A stretch of 28,038 bases of DNA from Hymenobacter sp. (lineage in GTDB: Bacteria > Bacteroidota > Bacteroidia > Cytophagales > Hymenobacteraceae): contig JANYFQ010000290.1 of the NCBI GenBank assembly GCA_025362615.1, positions 1 to 28,038 of the forward strand, written 5' to 3'. Below the pieces are notes generated by a model, which worked only from the letters and a program-made list of their open reading frames with translations, did no database searches and was not told the DNA's origin. This document shows positions 1-6,416 of this stretch, one piece after another. Position numbers and translations under genes: made by a program. Numbering within the stretch: position 1 is the first letter of the stretch; each line of letters starts with the position of its first letter.

Positions 1-56
1 CGACGCGCGGCTTGAACGAGTGGGGCCGGCCTTTGCGCGCGCCTGACCGCGCGTCG
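1..56. repeat. Perfect 10-bp inverted repeat at the window edge
   Basis: Bases 1-10 (CGACGCGCGG) are perfectly complementary to bases 47-56, separated by 36 bases that are also GC-rich. It lies downstream of the histidine kinase that ends at 192. I see no convincing ORF in 1-191. The structure may continue beyond the window edge. It could be part of a repeat or a weak terminator; there is no T-run to support a terminator. Confidence 0.4.
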
Positions 57-70
57 GAGACGCGAAGCCA

Positions 71-97
71 GTAGGCAGCGCGTTAAAAACGCGCGCC
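71..97. repeat. REP-like hairpin preceded by GTAG
   Basis: GTAG at 71-74 is followed by a perfect 7-bp stem, GCGCGTT at 78-84 and AACGCGC at 88-94, with an AAA loop. The GTAG-plus-hairpin layout resembles bacterial REP sequences mobilised by RAYT transposases and resembles the hairpins at 15742-15765 and 18775-18803. No transposase gene is visible in the window, so the class assignment is inference. Between it and the kinase stop is a short purine-rich repeat, GAAACCA repeated, at about 172-190, similar in style to the element arm at 20211-20245. Confidence 0.4.
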
Positions 98-191
98 AGC
101 CGACTTTCCAAACAGCTTCAAGTTCAGAAAAACAGTTTTCAACCCGAACAATTTGAACGGTCTTGTCAAGAAACCAGAAACCAGAAACACT

Positions 192-2336
192 TCAAAGCAC
201 CACCTCAAACACCGTCCCTTCGCCCAGCGCCGACGTAGCCCGCAGTTCGCCGCCGAGCTTGGCCACAAACTCCTGCGTCAGGCGCAGGCCCAGGCCGTGG
301 GCGGGGTCGGCGGGGGGCAGCGGGGCGGCGCTGGGGGCCAGCACGTGGGCCAGTTGGCCGGGGCTGAGGCCGGGGCCGGTGTCGGCCACGCGCAGCGTGA
401 CGCGGCCAGCCGGGCCGGTTTCGGCCGCCGCTTCGAGGCGCACCCGGCCGCCGGCGGGCGTGAACTTGATGGCGTTTTGCACCAGGTTGCGCAGGATGAC
501 GCGCAGAAAGTTGGGGTCGGTGCGCAGGTGCAGGCCGGGCGGGCAGGCGGTGGTGAGGGCTATGTTTTTGCGCTGGGCCAGCGGGGCATAGAGGGCCGCC
601 AGCTCGGCCAGCACGGGGGCCAGGGCCAGGTTTTCGGGCACCGGGTCGAGGCCGTCGAGCTGGTCTTTGCTCCAGGCCAGCAGCTCTTCCATCGTGTCGA
701 GCAGGTCGCGGGCGCTTTGGCGCAGGTGGGCCGTTTGCTGCTGCCGGGTGGCCTCGTCGAGCAGGTGGGGCGCGGTCTGGCTCAGCTCCAAGAGTTGGAA
801 GAGGTTGCTGACGGGTGCCCGCAAATCGTGGCTGACGATGGAAAAAAGCTGGGCCTTGGCGCGGTTGGCCTCGGCCAGCTGGGCGTTGCTGCCGTTGAGG
901 CGCTGGTTGAGGGCCGCAAGCTGGTCGTTCTGGGCGGCCAGCAGGGCGGCCGAGCGTTGGCGTTGGCGCAGCAAAAACCCAATCAGGCCCACCACCAGCA
1001 GCAGGGCCGCCACCCCGGCCAGGGCGAGGTACGTGGCACGGCGCTGGGCGGCGGCCTCGGTGGTGCGGAGGCGGTTTTCGGCGTTGAGCAGGCCAATCTG
1101 GCGCTGCTTGTCCTGGTTTTGGTAGCGGGCTTCCATCGCCGCCATCGCCTGCTGCCCGGCGGTGGCGTGGGCCGAGTCGAGGAGGGCGGCGGCGCGGTCG
1201 CGCAGGCGGTACGCCTCGGCGTAGTGGCCGAGGCCGGCCTCGGCCGTGGCCAGCCGCCGAAAGATGGCTTCGTAGCGGTCCTTCACCTTTAGTTGCAGGG
1301 CCAGCGCATACGCCTCGTGCAGGTACGCCCGTGCCGGACCGAAGTTGCCGGCCAGCACCTCAATTTCGCCCGCGAAATACAGGGCCGTGCAGCGGCCGTC
1401 GAGGTCTTCGGAGTGGGCGTAGCGGGCCAGGGCGGTGCGGGCGTGGCGGCGGGCTTCGGGCAGGCGGCCTTGCTGGGCCAGCACCATGCCCAGCTCGGCG
1501 TGCAGGTTGGCTTCCACGTCGGGGTCGGAGGTGGGCGCGAGCAGGCGCAGGGCGGTTTCGTACTGCTGGCGGGCCGAGTCGGGGCGGCCCAGCTCGCGGT
1601 AGGTTTTGCCGATGAGGGCGTACACTTCGGGTAGCATCCCGGTCATGTCGGGGTCGAGGCGCACCCAGCGCAGGCCCTCCTGGCGGTAGGTCAGGGCCTT
1701 GCGGTACTGATTTTGGAGGTAAAACAACTCGCCCACGTTGATGAGCGTGATGCCGAGGTTGGCGGTGTCGGGGCGCAGGCGGCGGTAGGCCACCACGGCC
1801 AGGCGGTGGCGCAGGCTGCGGGCGTAGTCGCCGTCGTCCTGGGCGGCGGCGGCCAGAAATTCGTCCAGGTTGGCCCGCGCCCCGGTGCCGGGCCGGGTGC
1901 GTGGATAGACGGCTTCGAGGCGGCGGCGCACGGCGCGGGCCGAGTCGGGCTGGCGCAGGCGGGCGTAGGCTCCGGCCAGGTAGCCGGCGGCGGCCACGGC
2001 CTGGCCGTAGTCGGCCTGCTGCAAATAAACCTGCGTGCTCAAGCGCAGCACCGCCGCCGCGCTGTCGAAGCTATTGAGGCGCGTGTAGCAGATGCCCGAG
2101 AGGTAGGCGTGCTTGGCCCGCAGCGAGTCGTTGCCCGCTTGCTCGTCAAGGGCCAGGGCCAGGCGGTAGCGCCTGAGGGTGCGGCGGTCGAACTCCTGCC
2201 GGTGCATATGCTGGCGGCACTCCAGGTCCAGGGTCCGCATCCGGGCCACCACGGCGGGCGGGGCCTGGGCCTGGGCCGGCCCGGCCGCCAGCAGCAACCC
2301 GCACACCACCATTTTAAGCCAGCGGTTCGGCCTCAT
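192..2336 (-). CDS. TPR-domain sensor histidine kinase (module 1)
   Basis: This is a 714-residue membrane sensor kinase that should autophosphorylate and pass phosphate to the co-encoded LytTR regulator. Seen: a signal peptide at about residues 1-25, ending AGPAQAQA; a long alpha-helical TPR-like periplasmic region at about 30-400; a membrane segment at about 434-457 (LALAGVAALLLVVGLIG); a HisKA H-box SHDLRAPV with His503; and a HATPase_c domain with N-box RNLVQN (616-621), G1 DTGPGLS (652-658) and G2 GLGLRL (681-686). The F-box region between G1 and G2 is short. The start at 2336 is chosen because it begins the signal peptide and forms an ATGA overlap with the upstream regulator; a longer frame to 2510 would run through the regulator. 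It is a close paralogue of the kinase at 9125-11275. LytTR regulators more often pair with His_kinase (PF06580) sensors, so HisKA pairing is worth noting. The signal sensed is unknown. Confidence 0.92.
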   Translation of the reverse strand: MRPNRWLKMVVCGLLLAAGPAQAQAPPAVVARMRTLDLECRQHMHRQEFDRRTLRRYRLALALDEQAGNDSLRAKHAYLSGICYTRLNSFDSAAAVLRLSTQVYLQQADYGQAVAAAGYLAGAYARLRQPDSARAVRRRLEAVYPRTRPGTGARANLDEFLAAAAQDDGDYARSLRHRLAVVAYRRLRPDTANLGITLINVGELFYLQNQYRKALTYRQEGLRWVRLDPDMTGMLPEVYALIGKTYRELGRPDSARQQYETALRLLAPTSDPDVEANLHAELGMVLAQQGRLPEARRHARTALARYAHSEDLDGRCTALYFAGEIEVLAGNFGPARAYLHEAYALALQLKVKDRYEAIFRRLATAEAGLGHYAEAYRLRDRAAALLDSAHATAGQQAMAAMEARYQNQDKQRQIGLLNAENRLRTTEAAAQRRATYLALAGVAALLLVVGLIGFLLRQRQRSAALLAAQNDQLAALNQRLNGSNAQLAEANRAKAQLFSIVSHDLRAPVSNLFQLLELSQTAPHLLDEATRQQQTAHLRQSARDLLDTMEELLAWSKDQLDGLDPVPENLALAPVLAELAALYAPLAQRKNIALTTACPPGLHLRTDPNFLRVILRNLVQNAIKFTPAGGRVRLEAAAETGPAGRVTLRVADTGPGLSPGQLAHVLAPSAAPLPPADPAHGLGLRLTQEFVAKLGGELRATSALGEGTVFEVVL

Positions 2337-3088
2337 GCTGCGCCTCCTTCCCCCAAAAATGCCGCCACCTGCGGGCGGTACGTGCGGCCGATGGGCAGGG
2401 CCGTGCCGCCCACGAGCAGCGCGGCCCCGTGCAGGCCCTTCACCTTGTCCACGGCCACGGCAAACGTGCGGTGGATGCGCAAAAACCGCGTTGCCGACAA
2501 CTGCTCGCACAAGTGCTTGAGGTTGGTGAGGGTGAGGTAGCGGCGGCCGGGCGTGTGGATTTTGGTGTAGTTATCAAGGGCTTCGAGGTACAAAATGTCC
2601 TGCACCGGCACCCGGCTGGTGCGGTAGCCCTCGCGGATGTTCAAAAACTCGGTGCCGACGTGCAGCTCATAAAGCGCCGCCTTGTGGTGCAGGGCCTGGT
2701 GGTCGAGCAGGCGGTCTACCACGCGCCCGAACCGCTCGGCCGTCAGGGGCTTGAGAATATAGTCGAAGGCGGCGGCCTCAATGCTGTCGAGGGCGTACTC
2801 GGGGTGCGAGGTGACGAAGACCGTCAGCGGCGGGGCGGGCAGACTTTTGAAGTAGTCGAGGCCGTTGTCGGTGCCCAGCTCGATGTCCAGAAACAACACC
2901 TCGGGCGCGGTGGGCAGGGCCGCCTCGCGCAACTCGGCCAGGCTGGCAAAGTGCCCCAGGCAGTGCAGGCCGGGGTGGGCTTGCAGGGCGTTGAGCACCG
3001 AGAGGCGGGGCAGCAGCTCGTCGTCGAGCACGGCGCAGGTAAGCGGCGGCAGCGGCGCAGGGGCTACGCGGGGCGGGGCGGTGGACAT
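2333..3088 (-). CDS. LytTR-family response regulator (module 1)
   Basis: This 251-residue DNA-binding response regulator has an N-terminal receiver domain and a C-terminal LytTR domain. Seen: acidic pair LDD at residues 21-23, phospho-acceptor Asp68 in LFLDIELG, the Thr/Ser switch in FVTSHPEYA, and conserved Lys in YILKPL. The C-terminal half has the LytTR signatures LEALDNYTKIHT and FLRIHRTFAV. The start at 3088 (MSTAPPRV) is preferred over 3208 because it aligns with the paralogue starting at 12027. The stop codon overlaps the kinase start by 4 bp (ATGA, 2333-2336), so the two are co-translated. The 21-bp repeat array at 3140-3412 lies immediately upstream and probably regulates this operon. 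By analogy with LytTR proteins, which bind 9-bp direct repeats spaced about two helical turns, autoregulation is likely but inferred. Confidence 0.93.
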   Translation of the reverse strand: MSTAPPRVAPAPLPPLTCAVLDDELLPRLSVLNALQAHPGLHCLGHFASLAELREAALPTAPEVLFLDIELGTDNGLDYFKSLPAPPLTVFVTSHPEYALDSIEAAAFDYILKPLTAERFGRVVDRLLDHQALHHKAALYELHVGTEFLNIREGYRTSRVPVQDILYLEALDNYTKIHTPGRRYLTLTNLKHLCEQLSATRFLRIHRTFAVAVDKVKGLHGAALLVGGTALPIGRTYRPQVAAFLGEGGAA

Positions 3089-3130
3089 GGGCGCAGGGCA
3101 AAACGCGGCCAACGCGGCCAACGGGTGCCC

Positions 3131-3138
3131 TAAAGTAA
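3131..3138 (-). promoter_or_regulatory. Possible -7 box for the module 1 operon
   Basis: On the minus strand the sequence reads TTACTTTA, a one- to two-base departure from the Bacteroidota -7 consensus TAnnTTTG. It lies 43 bp upstream of the regulator start and directly downstream of the 21-bp repeat array, a sensible position for activator-driven transcription. No -33 TTG is evident. Between it and the start is a tandem 9-bp repeat, GCGGCCAAC at 3105-3113 and 3114-3122. An alternative start site is near 3427-3434, where the minus strand reads GTATTTTGC; in that case the array would be transcribed. Confidence 0.35.
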
Positions 3139-3139
3139 G

Positions 3140-3412
3140 TGCTTCCGACCACAACGCCGGGCAGACGGACAGTGCATTGCCGGCCGCTGACGGTAGTGCT
3201 AAGGCCACGCACCAACGGTTTTATCCTACTTACCGGATGTTTCTGGCCGCGTACCCCGCGTTTTTGGTCACGCACCGGATGTTTTTGCTCGCGTACCCAC
3301 TGTTTTTCACCAAATACGCTAGTTTTTGTGCTACGTACCGGCGGTTTTAGGCCGCGTACTGCGGGGCACCGGGCACCCGATGGGCCGTATTGGGCCCGCA
3401 AGGCGGTTTTAG
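3140..3412. repeat. 21-bp degenerate tandem array, candidate LytTR operator array
   Basis: Seven strong consecutive 21-bp units run from 3203 to 3349 with no length variation (starts 3203, 3224, 3245, 3266, 3287, 3308, 3329). Weaker units continue on both sides: 3140, 3161 and 3182, then 3350, 3371 and 3392. The plus-strand core is TACC-N4-GTTTTT preceded by a GGCC-like block; the N4 and flanks vary, so this is conservation of a motif and not recent copying. The 21-bp period equals two helical turns and matches the centre-to-centre spacing of LytTR direct-repeat sites. It lies upstream of the LytTR gene at 2333-3088 and downstream of the peptidase stop at 3537. I see nothing recognisable in 3413-3536 apart from an imperfect hairpin around 3455-3475. 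Confidence 0.75.
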
Positions 3413-3536
3413 AGCCCTATTCTCAGCAAAATACTATTATAGCCGGCTGCGCAAAACGGCCCTTTTGCCGTGGCGAGCAACTGCGGCAGCGGACAACCAG
3501 CCGTGGGCAGCGCGGGGCAGAAGCGGGCACGGGGCC

Positions 3537-5711
3537 TTATTTCGAGCCGGGCGGGCCGGCCTTCGGCTGAAAGTCGGGGTGGCCGGCCTGCCAGAGGGCG
3601 AAGGCGTACATATTGGCGAAATTGCGGAAGGCCACTTTTTTGTCCTCGGTGAAGTGGCCGTTGTCGTAGTTTACCTGCATGAGCACGGGCTTGCCGGAGG
3701 TGCTGGCGCTTTGCAGGGCGGCGGCCAGCTTGCCGGGCTGCCAGACAATGACGCGCGGGTCGTTCATGCCGCCCACGCAGAGCACGGCGGGGTACTTGGT
3801 GCCGGGCACTACGTGCTGGAAGGCATCCATCTCGTAGAGCCCCCGGCACTGCACCGAGTCGTTGACGGAGCCAAACTCGGGGACGTTGCCGGGGCCGTTG
3901 GGCGAGTTTTCCATCCGCAACGCGTTGGAGCAGCTCACGTTGCTGATGGCGGCGGCAAACAAATCGGGCCGCTCGGTGAGGGCGCGGCCGATGAGGATGC
4001 CGCCCGCGCTGGTGCCCTCCCCGATGAGGTGGGCGGGGCTGGTGTAGCGGTTTTTGACGAGGTAATCGCCGCAGGCAATGAAGTCTTTCCAGGTGTTGGG
4101 CTTGGTGGTTTGGTAGCCGGCGCGGTACCAGCCCTGGCCCTTTTCGGAGCCGCCGCGCGGGTGGGTTTCGGCGATGATGACGCCCCGGTTGAGCAAGGCC
4201 AAGTAGCGGGTGCTGAAGTAAGGCAGCGCCGACGAGCCATAGGCCCCGTAGCCGGTCATGAAGCAGGGGGTCTGGCCGTCTTTCTTCAAGCCTTTGCGGT
4301 AGATGAGGGTGAGCGGCACCAGTACGCCGTCGTGGCTGGGCACTTCCAGCTCTTCTATTACCAGGGCGGCGGTGCCGGGGTATTGCACGGGTACGTGGAA
4401 GGGGCTGAGGGCCAGCTTTTGGGTAGCGGGGGTGTAGTCATAAAGCGTCAGGGGCTGCTTCCAGGATGTTACATCCACCAGCGTCTCATTGCTGTGGCCA
4501 GGGTCGAGGGGCAGCACGGCGGTGGAGCCGGTGAGGGGCAGGGCCACGGGGGCCCACTGCTGGCGGCGGGGGTCGTACTGCCGGATTTGGTCGTTGATGC
4601 CGTCGTTGAGCGTCACAAACAAGTAGTCTTTCGTGCTGCTGATGCTGGTGATGTTGAGCTGGCTCGGGGGCAGCAGCACGGTGGCGGCGGCCAGGTTCGG
4701 AGCGGCGGCGTCGAGCACCAGAATCCGGCCCTTGGCGGCCCCTTTCACGCTGCGCAGGTAAAGGTGCGGGCCGAGCTTGGCGAAGCCGAACACGCTGTCG
4801 GTGGGCGCAAACAGGCGCTTCCACGGAATGACGGGCCGGACGAGGTCGGCGGGGGCGGCCACGTACACATCGAGCCGGTTATCTACCGTGGCCAGGAGGC
4901 CGTAGAGCTGGGTGTCGTCGTCGGACAGGAACACGACGGGGTACTGGTCGGGCCGGATGCCGAGCTGCGGGTATTTCGCCCGCGAGAGCAGCTCGGGGTC
5001 GGCCTGGGGGTTGGTGCCCACGCGGTGCAGGCGGGCCTTGGTGTCGAGGTTGCCCTTGGGGTCTTTGGGGTCGGTGGAGTTGTTGGGCAAGTACAGAAAG
5101 CTGCGGTTGTCGGGCAGCCACTGGGCCTGCCCGCCAAACACGGCGGGGATGCTTTCGGGCTGAAAGGCTTGGGTGGCCACCGTCAGCGTGCGCAGCGTGG
5201 AAAGCTCGGCCCCGCCTTCCTGCACGCCGATGACGACCTGCTGGCCGTCGGGGCTGGGCGTGAAGGCCGTCAGGGCGTAGGTTTTGGTTTTGTCGTAGGC
5301 CAGGGGGTCGAAGAGCAGCTTTTCGGGGCCGGTTTTGCCCTCGCGGCAGTAGAGCTTGCCCACGGTTTCGGTGGGCAGGGTTTTGCGGTAGAAGTAGCGG
5401 GTGCCGCGCAGCTTCACCTCGGCGTAGCGGGCGGGCCGCAGCCGGTCGTAGCGCACAAAGCTGCCGATGAGGCTGTCGCGGCCCGGAATCTTATCCAGCT
5501 GCTGCCGGGTGTACTCGCCCTGGGCCTTGAACCAGGCTTGCACTTCGGGGCTGTTGGTGTCCTCCAGCCAACGGTAATTGTCGGTTACGGGCCGGCCAAA
5601 GTACGTGTCCGTAACCGGGCGCACCGGCGTGGCGGGCAGGCCCTGGGCGGGCGTTTGGGCCGTCGCGGCCAGGCCGTTGAGCAGCAAAAGGGAAAGCAGG
5701 GCAGATTTCAT
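3537..5711 (-). CDS. Secreted prolyl oligopeptidase family (S9A) serine peptidase
   Basis: This 724-residue peptidase probably cleaves proline-containing peptides after export. Seen: a signal peptide at residues 1-19 (MKSALLSLLLLNGLAATAQ); an S9A N-terminal motif DNYRWLED; a beta-propeller region at about 80-440; and a C-terminal alpha/beta hydrolase domain with GYGAYG, nucleophile Ser568 in GEGTSAGG (many S9A enzymes have GGSNGG here), Asp651 in GGMNDPRV and His686 in DNGHF. The spacing fits the usual Ser-Asp-His triad, and the length is near the family norm plus signal peptide. It has its own promoter box 27 bp upstream (5738-5745). It is transcribed toward the array and the module 1 operon. 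A small frame shift in function (dipeptidyl or oligopeptidase B-like) cannot be excluded from the sequence alone. Confidence 0.93.
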   Translation of the reverse strand: MKSALLSLLLLNGLAATAQTPAQGLPATPVRPVTDTYFGRPVTDNYRWLEDTNSPEVQAWFKAQGEYTRQQLDKIPGRDSLIGSFVRYDRLRPARYAEVKLRGTRYFYRKTLPTETVGKLYCREGKTGPEKLLFDPLAYDKTKTYALTAFTPSPDGQQVVIGVQEGGAELSTLRTLTVATQAFQPESIPAVFGGQAQWLPDNRSFLYLPNNSTDPKDPKGNLDTKARLHRVGTNPQADPELLSRAKYPQLGIRPDQYPVVFLSDDDTQLYGLLATVDNRLDVYVAAPADLVRPVIPWKRLFAPTDSVFGFAKLGPHLYLRSVKGAAKGRILVLDAAAPNLAAATVLLPPSQLNITSISSTKDYLFVTLNDGINDQIRQYDPRRQQWAPVALPLTGSTAVLPLDPGHSNETLVDVTSWKQPLTLYDYTPATQKLALSPFHVPVQYPGTAALVIEELEVPSHDGVLVPLTLIYRKGLKKDGQTPCFMTGYGAYGSSALPYFSTRYLALLNRGVIIAETHPRGGSEKGQGWYRAGYQTTKPNTWKDFIACGDYLVKNRYTSPAHLIGEGTSAGGILIGRALTERPDLFAAAISNVSCSNALRMENSPNGPGNVPEFGSVNDSVQCRGLYEMDAFQHVVPGTKYPAVLCVGGMNDPRVIVWQPGKLAAALQSASTSGKPVLMQVNYDNGHFTEDKKVAFRNFANMYAFALWQAGHPDFQPKAGPPGSK

Positions 5712-5737
5712 CCGGCGTTGACTGGTGAGTGAGTGGC

Positions 5738-5745
5738 CAAAATTA
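5738..5745 (-). promoter_or_regulatory. -7 promoter box of the prolyl oligopeptidase gene
   Basis: The minus strand reads TAATTTTG, a perfect match to the Bacteroidota -7 consensus TAnnTTTG, 27-34 bp upstream of the ATG at 5711. The region around it is AT-rich against a GC-rich background. No clear -33 TTG is seen at the expected spacing. It separates the peptidase from the lipoprotein gene upstream. Confidence 0.6.
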
Positions 5746-5839
5746 GCAACTAAAAATAACTATTCAGCCGTCAAGCAGCAACCAATGCGGGCCGGCCCAA
5801 TGCGGCGGCTCCTCCATTAGCCCCGCCCGCTCGCTGGCC

Positions 5840-6364
5840 TTACTGAAAGCGCGTGAACGTGAAGCTGCCGCTCGTAACGCCCTGCGAGCCTGCTGCCGTG
5901 GTGTTGGGGATGGCCCCGGCCGTGTAGCTGAACGTGCCGCTGGCTTTCTGGGCCGCCCGGTCGTACTGGCTCACGGTGACGGAGCCGTTGGTGGCCGAGG
6001 GGCCGTAGAGTGTGGAGTACGAAGCGCCCGTGCTGCCGCCCAGCAGGATGTTGGCCGACGAATACCCGTTGACGACGCTGCCCCGGCGGAGTTGGTACAC
6101 GCCCGCCCCGGTGCGGTAAATACGCTTCAGGCGCAACGACACGATGGTGCGCCCATCCTCGGAACTGCCGGTGACGAGCAGCGAGGTGTCGGCATCGACC
6201 AGGGCGCTGGCGGAGAGGGTGCTGGTGTAAGTGGTGCCGTTGTGGGTCCAGGTGACGGTACCGGCCGGGGTGGGCGTGGCCGCGTCGTCGGCGTTTTTGG
6301 AGCAGGCGGCGAGGGCGAGGGCAGCGAACAGGGGCAAAAAGAGGCGGGCGAAGAGGGTGGACAT
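5840..6364 (-). CDS. Small secreted lipoprotein of unknown function
   Basis: This 174-residue protein has a hydrophobic signal and a lipobox LALAAC with Cys21, so it is probably lipid-anchored. The mature part is rich in Ser, Thr, Gly and beta-prone residues (for example WTHNGTTYTSTLSASAL and GSFTFTRFQ). This resembles the small beta-rich lipoproteins of Bacteroidota grouped with DUF6252; that similarity is by general pattern only. It starts 52 bp after the stop of the large surface-protein gene on the same strand, with no promoter box visible in the gap, so the two are probably co-transcribed. An association of this lipoprotein with the surface protein is inferred from that arrangement. Confidence 0.8.
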   Translation of the reverse strand: MSTLFARLFLPLFAALALAACSKNADDAATPTPAGTVTWTHNGTTYTSTLSASALVDADTSLLVTGSSEDGRTIVSLRLKRIYRTGAGVYQLRRGSVVNGYSSANILLGGSTGASYSTLYGPSATNGSVTVSQYDRAAQKASGTFSYTAGAIPNTTAAGSQGVTSGSFTFTRFQ

Positions 6365-6416
6365 GGAATTGGTGCTGAGGGTGACAGAAAGGGAGTGAGT
6401 GGGCGACGAATGCGGC

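Noticed and set aside
2778..3401. Minus-strand frame with a seven-residue repeat (VR--K-- pattern) over the 21-bp array
   Set aside because: The repeat follows from a 21-bp DNA period. The frame overlaps the regulator in another reading frame and has no domain. Similar repeats appear in the plus-strand frames as well.
3140..3412. CRISPR array
   Set aside because: Units are contiguous without unique spacers, they are too short, and no cas genes are present.
3390..5732. A 780-codon plus-strand open frame antisense to the prolyl oligopeptidase gene
   Set aside because: High GC leaves antisense frames open. The translation is low-complexity Gly/Val/Ala with no domain, while the minus strand encodes a full S9A peptidase with its triad.
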